64,000 nucleotides of DNA from contig JADNRZ010000005.1 of the NCBI GenBank assembly GCA_015501605.1, positions 1,364,001 to 1,428,000 on the forward strand, read 5' to 3'. This stretch comes from Panaeolus papilionaceus (lineage: Eukaryota; Basidiomycota; Agaricomycetes; Agaricales). Position numbers and translations under genes: made by a program. Positions 22,432 through 34,030 of this stretch are shown in pieces (position 1 is the first letter of the stretch; the number at the start of each line of letters is the position of its first letter). The notes below the pieces were generated by a model, which saw only the letters and a list, made by a program, of their open reading frames with translations, was not told the origin of the DNA and ran no database searches.

Positions 22432-25400
22432 TCAGCGGTCAACCCCATTCACATCCATCACCATCCCCCTCCTCCTCACCACCCCCTCATCCCTAACCCC
22501 ATCTCCCTCAGCACCCAACCCGTAGCTCATCGCCACCTCTCTCGCCTTCACCCCTAATCCCAATCCCAACCCCAAACCAGCACCATTCGCATCATCCCCA
22601 AACCCCTCAGCATCCTCCATCTCCTCAAGCTCATCCCTCACCTCTCTCAACTCATCCACATTCGTCCGACTGGTCAAACTAGGCGGCATCCACCGGATTT
22701 TATACGCCGATCCCCTCCCTGCACTCATACCGCCCTGAGCTTGACCTTGGGTTTGACCTTGAGATACAACCCCCTCATCGCCATGTATACCCAACCCAAC
22801 ACCTCCTCCCATCCCCATTCCGAGGTTATCCCCAGACGACGCTTCATCTCCTCCTACACCACCACTACCACCAGAGGTATTAGTATGAGCAGCACTAGCA
22901 ACAGCAGCAGCAGCAAACGCCCCCAACCCCACACTCGACGCCGAAGCTCTCTCCAAATTCCTCAACATCTCATCTCCCCCCTGAGTCTCCCTTCCATCAA
23001 CACTAAAACTCCTCCTCGTGTCCATATCCATATCCATACTAAACGACCCCCTCCCCACATCCCCAAACACCCTCGTATCGTCAAATCCCCCTCCCACTGC
23101 ACCAACACCAACACCAGCGGTACTCCCAAACCCTGCCCCTGCTGTGGTGGTATTGCCAAACGCCCCTGTCGCTGCACCGAAGCCCCCTGCGCCTCCATAC
23201 CCAATCACATATCCCTCATCGTCTCCACCCTTCGATATGGCAACTGTATGAGCGGGGTTAACACCATGCGTCCGAAGGTGTCTCTTCGCATTAGATCGAA
23301 CGCCAAAAGTACGAGTGCAACCTGGGAAGCCGCATGCATACGCTACATTATAAACCGTCAGTATCACTTGGTCATTGGGAGATAAAGATATAAAAAAAAT
23401 CAACGCACGTTTCGCATTATTATGCGTATTCATATGCGTCTTCAACCCACTCGGCCTCGGAAACTGTTTACCACACACTTCACATCCATGCATCTTGCTC
23501 TTTTTCTTTTTCTTCTGCGCCGGCTGCTGCTCACCATCACCCCCAACCGACACACTCCCCTCTCCCTCTCCCTCGGCATCCCCCTCACCCTCCCCTTCAG
23601 CATCATCATCCCCCTCACCCTCACCCTCCACACTCTCGCCTTCGGCATCATCATTCTCCGTCCCCGTTCCCGCTCCTGCTCCCGTCGTCCCAATAACTGT
23701 CCCCACACTCTTCTTCTTCTTAACCCCTCTGACCACCGCAGCAGCAGCAGCAGCACTCCCACTCCCCTCCGACGACCCGCCCACGATATTCGCATTATTC
23801 GCTTTCATCCCCCCTCCACCTCCCAAGCCTCTCACATCGCCCCTCCCTCCGCCTCCTCCTCCTCCGGCACCACTGGTATTCCCACTCCCACTCCCGCCCT
23901 CGTTCTCCCCCTCATAATCCATCTCAGCCGCACCCCTCTTCGCTCCTTTCCCTTTCGCCCCGCCCACCGCTCCTCCGTCTTTCTCCTTCATCTTTCCCTT
24001 CCTCCCCGCGGCCGCTCCCTTTGCTTTCTTCCCCCCTCCCGCTGTTCCCCCTACTCCTGCTACTCCTGCGCTTCCGCCTACACTCGCTCCAACACCCTCT
24101 CCTCCCACTTCAACTCCGGCAGCATACAACCCTCCCATCGAATTCGGAAGTGGCGGACGAGGTGATATTTTAGGTAAATGCGAGAGAGTGTGCGGGTGCG
24201 CATGCGCACGAGCCTGTGGGTGGGCATGACCATGGGGAAGAGCATGAGCATGAGACTGCTGCTGAGGTTGCGGATGAGGGTGCTGACCACCAGGAGGTCC
24301 CAGATGCGCATGCCCATGCCCATGTGTCGTCACCGGACTCGAAATTGAATTCAGAGTCGCGCTAGATGGGGGAGACGTAGCAGAAACCGCCGATCCAGGA
24401 TTCGAAGTCGACGCAGACGCAGACTCGGCGCGGTTGGTGTTGGGAATATTGGACTCGTGCAGGGATGGAGAGGCGGTGGATAATGCTCTACTCTGTCCCG
24501 AGATTGAGCCGGGTGCGGAAGATGGGATGGAGAGGGGGTGGATGAGGATCGGCTGGTGGGGTGGGTGAGGGGGCTGGGTGGGGTGGGGTGAGATTGAGGG
24601 TGAGGGCGTGGCTGCGGCTGCGGGTGAGATTGGGAATGGGAATGGGGGTGAGGGTGGGGGTAGTAGTTGTAACGAGAATCATAGCGAGATTGAGAATCGT
24701 ATTCGTAATCGTAATCGTAACGTTGATGAGGATGAGGATGAGGATGAGACTGTGAATGAGGTTGGTTATGCGACTGAGGCTGAGACTGTGAATGTGAATG
24801 CTGGGTATGTGATGGCTGGGTATGTGAATCGGGGTATGTTAAATACGAAGGGTATGAAGATGCAGACGTCGTCGGGGCGAGGGGATAATTAATATTGGTT
24901 TGACGACGCTGCTGGTTGTGGGTCTTATTACTCATGGGAATGGAGGATGGGGCTATGGGATTGTGTGTGCTTGAAATTAGGGTGCTAGTTTTATTAACGT
25001 TGACGGCGGCCGAGCTGGTATTTTGTTGATGGGTTATACTCGTCGGAGCTGTATTCGTCAAGAGTGGCACGGATGATGGCGGTGGTGGAGTGTACCTTAT
25101 CTGGGACTTTGAACTCGAACTGGTAATACCACCGACACCGGTATTAGATATCTTACCCCTTGTCGTAGTTATCCCCGGACTTGAAATATGACCGACAACG
25201 GAATTCGGAGGTACAGTCGAAGCATTATGCGTTGACGTCGTTGGTACCGCATTCGCGCCAGCAGGACCAACGTGCTGAGATGATGGGTCGGCACTGGCAT
25301 AAGGCACACCAGACCCAGGCTGCATCATACCAGCGGGATTATGAGGAGCATGATTAGGCCCCGTATGGGCATACTGAAACGCCCTCATATCACCTCCCAA

Positions 25401-25970
25401 ATCCACATCCATATCCATCTCAAGCTCCGACACTGACACCGGCATGTCAAGCTGCATCGAGGCGCGGTGCGGATGTGGATGGGTGTGATACATAGCATCA
25501 GCGGGGTCTGGTGCACGATGGGTAATACGGGTATGGCTCCGCCCTGAGATGTTGAGAACGGAGGGTGCATGGGTGTTGGGGAGGGTGTGACGGCGGGCTG
25601 CGGATGAGGACGAGGAAGAGGAAGAGGAGGACGCGATCAGGGAAGGCGGAAGGGAGGTTGTGCTTGGCGATGGCTGAGCTGCTCCTGCTCCTGTTCCGCT
25701 GGATGCTGTTATAGCGTTTGCGTAGAACTCTGCATCGTCCATGTACGTCGACGGCATATGCTGATGCTGCACGTTAACATCGTAATTCAAGATAGAAGGA
25801 TGATGGGGATGATAGGATTGGGGTTGTTGTTGAGCATGAGGGTGTTGGTGTTGATAATCCCTCTGATCTTCTGCATAGTCGTAGTCATAAACCTGAGGTG
25901 TGTACTGTTGATTCTGTTGAGGATAGGGATTATGAGGGTGATCATGGTTGGCGTAGAATCGACGATCCAT
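22432..25970 (-). CDS. Low-complexity C2H2 zinc-finger protein, probable transcription factor
   Basis: Two long frames (25970-24351 and 24333-22432) form one protein of roughly 1,150 residues. The N-terminal half is rich in His, Tyr, Ser, Gln and Pro. The middle is rich in Gly, Ser and acidic residues and has Lys clusters. Two adjacent zinc fingers then span a 66-nt intron (23408-23343): CEVCGKQFPRPSGLKTHMNTH, joined by the linker NNAKPYACGF, and CGFPGCTRTFGVRSNAKRHL. C-terminal stretches of Gly/Ala/Val precede YKIRWMPPSLTSRTNVDEL. Two fingers of this kind normally bind DNA in the nucleus. The frames must be joined in about 24351-24687. A 68-nt intron at 24491-24424 (GTAGAG...GAG) restores the frame, but it is not a strong intron, and a sequence error or real frameshift is possible. 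Antisense frames here are composition artefacts. Confidence 0.72.
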
Positions 25971-28091
25971 GTTGGTGTATGTTCAAAACTAAGGTGGCAT
26001 CAACTCGTTCATGTGAAAAATACCTGCACCAAAAAAAACAAAATTCATACTCAAATTCATACTCCTCATAAATTCACATAAAAATATACTTGAAAAACTT
26101 TAAAAATTTCCCTGAATTTCCCTTTTTCCTGTCGGTACGTCACGAAAAAACGTCTAAAGTCTGGGTGAAACGAACAAGCAGGAACAAAACCTCCATATGG
26201 TTTCATTAGACTGTGACCAAATTCTCGGTGTCTGTGCCTTGATGCACAGTGCACACTCAGGCTCTATTGATCCTTTTTTTCCTGATTTTTGAGGCATTTA
26301 TACGAGTGCGGGTGTCGAGGATGACTACAACCTCAACCTCAACACTTTATCACCACCACTATCACGCAGAGTACATATGTATGAACCAAGTTAAATATAG
26401 ATATAGATTCATGTAGACGCGACAAGCTCCTTACCCGGAATACACGCGACCCACCATCATGGCCACCCACGCGGGGTCACGCTGTCGGACCAATAGTGCC
26501 ATCAACTCAGGAAAGGAACGAGCGAAGTTGCGAATGCATGGCAGGACCATGCGATTCGAAGGGTCTCGGTTTGAATTCGTTTGGTTTGTTAGGTTTGTCG
26601 GAGTATAGAGCATAGACGAGCAGCGTACAGCTCTGCTCTCCCTAAGTACATATCTCAATCCCATCCAAACTCCGCGCGCGCAAAAGCCTCATCCTTCCTT
26701 CCCCACCCAAAACCTCCGTATGACCGACCACGAAATTTAATCATGCATGATGCAGTGTCATCGTCATGAGATGCATCACTCAGGTTCTCAGACTCATGGG
26801 ATGAGCGAAGCCGCAGCTCGAGGATTCGATGTGATGCGGTGCTGTGTGGGTATTCAAGTTGTGTGTTCTGCATTCGATATTGACACCGATGTTCGATTCT
26901 TGTTCCTGTTCACTGACACAGGCCTGAGAGTGATGATACCGATAATAATAGCCACTCTTTCAATTCAGGCTTTTAAAGCTCCGGAATGTAAACAGAAAAT
27001 AGATCTAAAATCTCATTGGGCCGCTGCTTTGCATTTCTTCGTCGAACGCCGTCCCACCCTGGGCTCAACGCTCGATACTCGGCACCGGTCCAGCAAGGCA
27101 GAACACATGGGCAGCAAAGTGCTCCCAGGAAAAGTAATTCCAAGGTGGACAAGTACCTCCGGACGAGCGTTTAATTAAATTGAACAGCTGGATTGTAACG
27201 GTCGCGGTGGTGTCGAAGGAAGGAGTAAATCAATAAAGTAAATTTAATTCAATAAGGTAAGTTGGGTAGACGCCCGCAGAGGAGCGAAGCTTCGAAGGAT
27301 TTGAATTAGTTAAGGGGTGTGGTGAGGGTACGGCTATTTTACGGCTCAATAGGCATGGTGTTCGTCCTGCGGGAATTCACTTTGGAGAAGTATCCATTTT
27401 CCACTCTTGTTCAAGTTGTTATATGGGCACGCTATCGTCGCACTGGCGATATTTGCTAGGGAATGGATTCATACAGCACATGATTGAACGTTGACGCCAG
27501 CGCATGCGGTGATGAATCAGAACACGTATGTAGAAGTACAGCACGCACTACTGCCATTGCCGACGATAGTGCAATACGTTAATGAGCCCCTGTCGCGATG
27601 AGGCGAATGAGCAACATCGTGGAGAAAACAAATGCCCCTATCCCCCGCTCAAGCCTCACAACCTCCTTCGGCACAGTCTATAAGTACCCGAACCCGATGT
27701 CGACTTCATATTCAAGTCAAAATGCAACCTTGCTCAAGTCCCGCACTCTCCACTCCTGTTCATTCTCCATGCACATCAAAGCTTAGCTCAAGCGATGCAT
27801 TGCTTGTTTTCTTCCCATGGCAATGACTAAAATAACACCCGATTCAAATTTCAAGCTTAATTGTATACATTACATTACAATGATTGATCACCATATTAGA
27901 TCATTGTATTACTGTTACTTATACTATAAAGTCCCGCGGATTCATTATGATATGATTTCACCCACCCCCTAACCTAAGCCCTTCAATTGGACATCATCCT
28001 TCCTTACCCTTCCTTACTTACTCGGTGCCAACCCCACACAACGTTGCCTACCCCAATCGTCCCTGGGCCTGATACTGGATCATCGTCGATC
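25971..28091. other. 2.1 kb intergenic region, no gene supported
   Basis: Lies between the divergent zinc-finger gene and beta-lactamase-like copy 2. A 143-codon plus frame at 26747-27178 has no recognisable domain. No RNA gene or mobile element was recognised. The length may reflect regulatory DNA of the zinc-finger gene. Confidence 0.4.
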
Positions 28092-29966
28092 ATGACAACT
28101 CCGTTGAATGCAGATGCGAAACAGAGGCTTGACGCTTTATTGGTGCGTAATACGCATTCACCTGCTCTTTTCAAGTTCTCAGACCTAATATACCACCTTA
28201 CTTATCTACACTTTACACTGATATTACGCCACCTTACTTCCACTTTAAATGGATATCACACCCACAGACCGACGCCGTCCAAAAAGGCCTCGTCCCTGCT
28301 GCCTCTTTCGCCTTCTGCGACACCAACAAAGTGCTGTATTCAGGCTGGGCAGGGCAGCAGACCATGGACAATCCAAAAGGTCCGTCTGTAGATCGAAATA
28401 GCGTGTACTGGATATGCAGTCAAACCAAGTTTGTGATGGCCGTGAGTCCCTTCTCTCCGTCTCCCTCATCCAATCCCCCAACCGTCCAACGCCAACGTAA
28501 ACCAGATCGCTCTCCTCCAACTCATGGAATCCGGCAAAATCGCACACGACACCCCCGTCGAATCCATCATCCCTGAACTCGCCAACCCCATCGTCATAGA
28601 GGACTTCACAGCATCGCCCCCTACATACCGGCCCGCTGCTAAAACGATGCAAATGAGGCACTTGCTCAATCATACGAGCGGGCTGGCGTATCGCCTTTCG
28701 AAGAGGGTGTCGCAGGATGGGTTGAGCGAGCCGTATACGGCGGAGTGTTATGGGGGGAATCATAGTGTGAACAAGTTTTTTGAGTTGCTGAAGGTACGTG
28801 TGTGTGAAGAGATTGCAATTGGTTGAGGGGTGGGCTTCGAAGGGGTTTGAATGGTTTTCTGACGGGTTTATGTGTGTATCAGATGGGGTTACCCAGTGTG
28901 CCACTGGCATTCGAGCCGGGCGATGACTGTGAGCGTCGATCGAAATGGTGGTGTTTTACATAACCCTGATAAGCGCTCTTCCTTCCCTCCTTTCCAATCA
29001 CGTTTGGATGACAGGGGCATATGGGTGGAGTTGCGACATAGCTGCTTTCGTCGTCGAGCGTATTGCAGGGACGAGCATCGAAGCCTATTGGTGCGTTCGA
29101 TTCGTTGATTCCTTACATCAAGTTCTTTTTAATTTATGTTCTTGCTCCGTTCTTCGCCCAATGTCGACCTGATACCTCGATAGTCAGGAACACATCTTCG
29201 GTCCGCTCGGAATGGATACGACGTTCTATCTGACTTCAACCGTCAAATCCCGCCTTGTAGACCTCGCAGTCCGACAGCCTGATAGGTCCCTCAAGAAATG
29301 GGACGGCTCGCCCGGAATCTCTGAGCAGGATCCACTGCAGAGTAAGCTTCATTCTTACTCTCATTTTTGTGCTTAGACAGAACTCATTAATTATGTTATG
29401 TAGTGAACTTCTGTTTAGGAGGAATAGGGCTGTACTCGACTACAGAGGGCTATTTGGCTTTACTCCGACACGTCTTACAAATAAAAAGTACTTACATACC
29501 TCCCCAGGCTCATCACGACTCATAGCTCACCTCATAATAGCTGGCAAAGCCACCAAACCCATAATCTCACAACAGGTCGCGAACCAGTTGTTCGAGCCCA
29601 CACTCGAAGAGCACGCTATCAAACCCATTGAAGATTTCACTTCGTGGCCGCATTTGCAATATGGCCAGGGGCTGTGTTTAAATACGCAGGATTGGCCAGG
29701 GAGGAGGAGGAAGGGGTCTGGATTTTGTGCGTACAACCCTTAAGCTCATGAGTGATGCAGTTCTCGCAGGTTTGTTTTGACTTAACATGACTTTTGTAAC
29801 GATAGGGTACGGCTGGGCCGGAACGTATTATTTCATGGATCCTACTACGGGCGTTGCAGCTGCTTTTGGCGCACAGGTTATCCCTACGAAGGACCAGGAG
29901 GTGTATGAACTTTGGGAGAGGTTGGAGAAGGAGATGTATAGTGTTTTGGGGGTTGTTGATGAATGA
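28092..29966 (+). CDS. Beta-lactamase-like serine hydrolase (class C/EstB-type), copy 2
   Basis: Paralogue of the gene at 12667, with the same order of motifs and matching introns. It has the S-x-x-K motif in ICSQTKFVMA, MRHLLNHTSGLAY, VPLAFEPGDDWAYGWSCDI, IFGPLGMDTTFYLTS, CLGGIGLYSTTEGYLALL and GFWYGWAGTYYFMDPTTG. It ends with stop TGA at 29964-29966. Exon 1 encodes MTTPLNADAKQRLDALL, so there is no signal peptide. All expected catalytic elements are present. Two copies 14 kb apart in the same orientation suggest an older local duplication, since the sequences differ throughout. The substrate is unknown; ester or amide hydrolysis is the family expectation. Confidence 0.84.
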
Positions 29967-30411
29967 ATGATTAAATTGAGTTAGACGTGGGTATTTATAT
30001 AGTGTGACGTATGAATGCAACGAGAATCAATCTTGCCAAGCAACTCGTGCAGCATCAGTAGCGCTCGTGATCAAATTGACGCCATGAGTTGAGCATCATG
30101 GTATGCCTCATGGCCTGCGAACTCGACATATCTCCCATCTCTTAATCCGATCCCAATCGCTGCGTGTATTCTGGTTTCTTCAGCGCGGACGTTACGAAGT
30201 CATATATTCTCTTCCATCTATCATCCGACTCACGATAACACAAGTGCTCACTCATGGCATCCACAGAACATGGACCGTTCGAGAGATTGAAGGTCATAGG
30301 GCCCATATCCGTGCAGCGCGTTGAGCGAACGACGACGCCTTCCTGGCGCATCATGTACGTGTACCTGGCACCAAAGATGGGCTGATTGACCAGGGATATT
30401 CAATCAGGCTA
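29967..30411. other. Short intergenic region
   Basis: No domain-bearing frame. An upstream non-coding or coding exon of the GTPase gene could lie here, because the frame just before its assigned ATG stays open (VPGTKDGLIDQGYSIRL). Confidence 0.4.
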
Positions 30412-31477
30412 ATGGGTCTAACGGGGACTGGGAAGAGCACGGCACGTACCCAACATTGCATTCTTCCATTCCTTACATCGACTGACCACCTGCCTCACGC
30501 CAGTTCATTGAATCTTTCGCCGACGACAGGTCAAAATGCGACAAGATATCAGGGCATACTCTAGAATCGGTCACCCAGAAGATATCATCCTACAAACTAG
30601 TCAACGTCGTCGACAAACTAGATCCAAACCGCCTCGTATACCTCGTCGATACCCCCGGATTTGAGGATACGAAGATATCGGAGCGAGAGATTATAAAGAT
30701 GGCGCAGGACTGGTTATTAGCGGAGTGCGTATCGGTGTTTTTCGATTCTGTGCTTTAGAGGCTGCGGTTCTAATATAGATACAGAAACCTGCTAGGCGTT
30801 AATCGTATTCTTTACTTCGCTCCAGTCCACGAAACGCGCTTGTCGGGAAGCAAGAGGCGCACCTTGGAGCTTTTCAAGGCCGTCGCAGGGGAGAAAGCAG
30901 CGGAAGTTGTGGTTTTTGTCACTACTATGTGGGACAGCCTTGTTGAAAGAACCAAGCCCCGCGCTGACGAACGAGCTCAAGAGCTTCAAAATAACCATTG
31001 GAAGGCATGTAATACCTATTTATCAGCGTAGGAGATCGCGCTCACTTTTGTGCGAAGAACTACTTAAAAAAAGGCTCTCGCGTTTTCAAATTCACGAACG
31101 AGCAGCACTCCTCGCTCGCCATCCTCGACCAAGTCTGCAATATCCGCGTTTCTGGTCTCAAATGGTTCGAGTTTGAGGAGATGATGCGTCAAAGAAAAGA
31201 TTTGAAAAACACGATCTTTGGTAAATTCATCTATTTCGCCCTCCTCGATAGGAAAGGTGCGATCGAGATGTCCCTCTTGCGTATCGCGGAAGATCTTCAG
31301 GATGCCGGCTTATTCGATCTTGGAAAGGTGCCTCTGAGGCTAGAAAGGATCAAGTACAATGCAAGTCTTCGGGAGGTGGAAAAAGGGATCAAGGAATATG
31401 GACAAGTAAACCCGGAATGGGAGAAGGAGTGGAACGAAAGTCGTGGGTTTGGACATCCAGAGAATCAGCAGTCGTAA
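30412..31477 (+). CDS. AIG1/septin-like P-loop GTPase (G domain protein)
   Basis: Four exons (30412-30441, 30504-30724, 30779-31004, 31058-31477) give 298 residues. The G domain shows the P-loop GLTGTGKST (G1), the Walker-B/G3 element LVYLVDTPGFEDT and the core strand VVVFVTTMWD. This is the architecture of the fungal G-domain/AIG1-like GTPases, which lack a transmembrane segment. A C-terminal helical tail is rich in charge (LREVEKGIKEYGQVNPEWEK). Introns 1 and 3 have GC donors (ACG|GCACGT and AAG|GCATGT). No GT donor keeps the frame in either case. The start is uncertain: the ATG at 30412 lies only one residue before the P-loop, and a short upstream exon is likely. The cellular role is unknown; related fungal families are greatly expanded and often silent in culture. 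Confidence 0.75.
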
Positions 31478-32034
31478 ATTTAATCGACATTTCGTGTAGG
31501 TTTTTTGACATGTGTTTCACCATAACATCGATGACAGTGAATCTATTCGCATAGAATTGTTTAGGCGTGATGTTCCAAAATTTGCTCTCCATTTACTCAC
31601 CCACCATGTTTCGGAAGTGATCAAACACAGCAACGGATACTGATCGCAATTCATCGATCATCATTCGTGGTGTAGCCTCTGATCCCATTGCATTTGTGAT
31701 TTGACAGAATGGAAACCCAATGTAAGAAGAAACAGAAAAAAAAAAGCACAACAGCGTACATGCGACTGCGACATATGTATATACAGAAAAGATAATCATA
31801 AAAACGTCTATCATACATACTTACTCTAGTGTACAGAAAAAGGGACAAAACAAGGAAGGATGAAGCAGGAAAACAGGCAGATGTTAGGGGTTGCAGGAGT
31901 AGAATACGAAAAGTTCCGGTCGTCAATATTTCTCAAGAGACGCCGGTGTGGAAGATGGTGTTCAAACAGTTGCTTTTGTCGATATCTATGCGAGTGGCGG
32001 ATAATTTGGGTGTGGTGATGCGGCGTGGTGACTC
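31478..32034. other. Convergent intergenic region, no gene seen
   Basis: Separates the 3' ends of the GTPase (plus) and the alpha/beta hydrolase (minus). Only shadow frames occur. Confidence 0.5.
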
Positions 32035-33354
32035 CTAATACATGATAAAGGAATCGTCGGAATCAGAATCGGTATTGCCTTCGTTTTGCTTGTACCCCAA
32101 TTTGACCAGTGTCCCCTCGAATGGAGAGGTCACTGTTCTCTTCGCAACTGGAATAGTACCCTTGTGGTTTGCCAGAATCCATTGATGAAGCTGTGTATTA
32201 ACTCTGCAAGAAAAAGAAACCAAGTTGTTAGTCGAGTGAATGTGGCGTCTGGATATGGCATGCTCACTCATCAGGTTTCGTGACACACCCGAAGTGCGAT
32301 GCGTCTTCCACAATGGTGATTTGAACGTCCAGGTTTGCTTGTTCCAGCAGGTCGCGAAGCTCTTCCACGTAGTGCAGAGGGTATGCAATATCATCGCCGC
32401 AGTGCACGAGGCGGATAGGGCACTTGATCTTCTCTAGGGCAGACATGGGATGTGGTTTGCGGTCTGTGAAGAATTTGACAGAGACTGTGTGGAATTCATC
32501 GAAGCGCTCAGGGCTCCAGTTCTTCAATCCTTGAGGAACGGTGTATTGCACTAGACTGGATGGTGGATCAAGATGTCAATGAGAAATCAAATCAAGAACT
32601 GCCACAAAATAACATACGCTGTCACCAGTGTACTCTGATTACCGTTGAACCCGAGCTGAAGGGCGCCGAATACAGCGTCGAGAATAGCATCCTGATCACG
32701 GGGTTCTTTCCCCAGGCCAGCCACCCAATAGTCATATATTTCCTGACGACCAGAAGCAACATCTTCGGGCTGATGTTGTCTTGTCAACACGCGTCTAGAA
32801 TAGCACGAAATCAAACCAAACGCACCTCGATCAATGGCAAAGGCGACAGCATAAATAGGGATAGGACTTTCTCAGGGTAGCTGACAGCTGTTTGAAGGGC
32901 TACACAAGCACCTAACGATAGGCCAACTAGGTGGCAAGGTGGTAGGCACAGCGCTTCCTGCAAATGAACGCTTAATGGGCATAGTCCAAAGAACAACGGA
33001 TTAATGCAACTTGCCATAAACTTGACTACATCGTCGGCTGCTTCAGCGCGTCTGAAGTGCGGAGGTATCGTTCCAACGGTTTCCCCATGGCATCTTGCGT
33101 CAAATCCAATTAGATTGAATCGTCGAAGGTTCGCATTGGCAAATTGGCCTATCAGAAATATTTAAGCTGGCTGTAACAAAATTCACTTGAGATAACGCAC
33201 AATGGAAAACTATGTGTCCGATATAGACTGGGTGTAGAAAGAGGACTGTAGGTAGTGAGGGATCAATACTCTGCGCGTTTTCGCATGTTGGGGTACTGAT
33301 TGTGTAATGGATATCCAGTGGTCCAGAAGCTGATTTTATTTTGACGAAAGTCAT
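32035..33354 (-). CDS. Alpha/beta hydrolase
   Basis: A six-exon model. It begins MTFVKIKSASGPLDIHYTIS. The first strand is LPTVLFLHPVYIGHIVFHC, followed by FNLIGFDARCHGET, the nucleophile elbow GLSLGA (Ser), LSPLPLIE, then a cap of helices. The acid region is IRLVHCGDDIAYPLHYV and the catalytic His is in DASHFGCVTKP. The tail ends acidic (NTDSDSDDSFIMY) at TAG 32035-32037. Nothing indicates secretion. The second intron (33014-32958) has the classical GC donor GCAAGT. A GT donor two bases later breaks the frame. The family covers esterases, epoxide hydrolases and dehalogenases, so no substrate can be assigned. It is not closely related to the two iminopeptidase-like genes in this window. Confidence 0.82.
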
Positions 33355-34030
33355 GGTACGGAGATGTGAGTTTGGAGGGACTATGCGCGCGTGTGTTGGG
33401 GAGTGGGTCTCCTGGTGGTTGTTTCAGAGAGAGGAGTGGCAGCAACAAGTTGCAAGTCAATCGCCTGCATTATGAGAGAACGTGATGTCGGGTTGGGGTT
33501 TGGGTTTATTTTGTCACGATTTCTCGAAGAATATGAAATTTCTGGAGGTTTACGACCCTAGCTGGCAGGCTGATGGAGATGAGTGTCTTGCCAATGTCTT
33601 CGGTATTTCGAGTTCAGTTCCTTGGCAACCTCGTCATACGCTCGAAAATGATAAGCAGAACACAAGATTGACGTGCACGTTTGCGCAGCTGTATATGCAT
33701 TCAAGTGCGCTAAAATAGCAAAGAAATCGAGGAGTGACTGAGGTCACTCCGATGATAGATCGCGATCCCAGCGCACATATTTTTGCGGATGGTGTAAACC
33801 AGACACTGAGACAGGGGTAAGTACTCAGGGACTCAAAGTTACTGATGGAGGGTGGCGGTACGGCATCCGCCGAGAATATCCCCAAGTGTCAATATGGCGG
33901 ACAGATGGGCGGGATCCAATTTAGGTAGGGACTTCCAACTGGCGGTCACAGATCAATGCGAGTCAATGCGTTGCCCCAGTTCTGAACAGCAACGCCTATT
34001 GCTAAGTATCACTAAATTGACTCAAGTTAA
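33355..34030. other. Intergenic region, no gene seen
   Basis: Promoter side of the alpha/beta hydrolase and 3' side of the RAD51-like gene. Short frames only. Confidence 0.45.

Noticed and set aside
23422..24165. 247-codon plus-strand frame
   Set aside because: It is the antisense shadow of the low-complexity zinc-finger gene; Arg/Ser/Pro composition follows from the opposite codons.
26747..27178. 143-codon plus frame as a gene
   Set aside because: No domain, mixed composition, no matching splice sites and no homologous neighbour.
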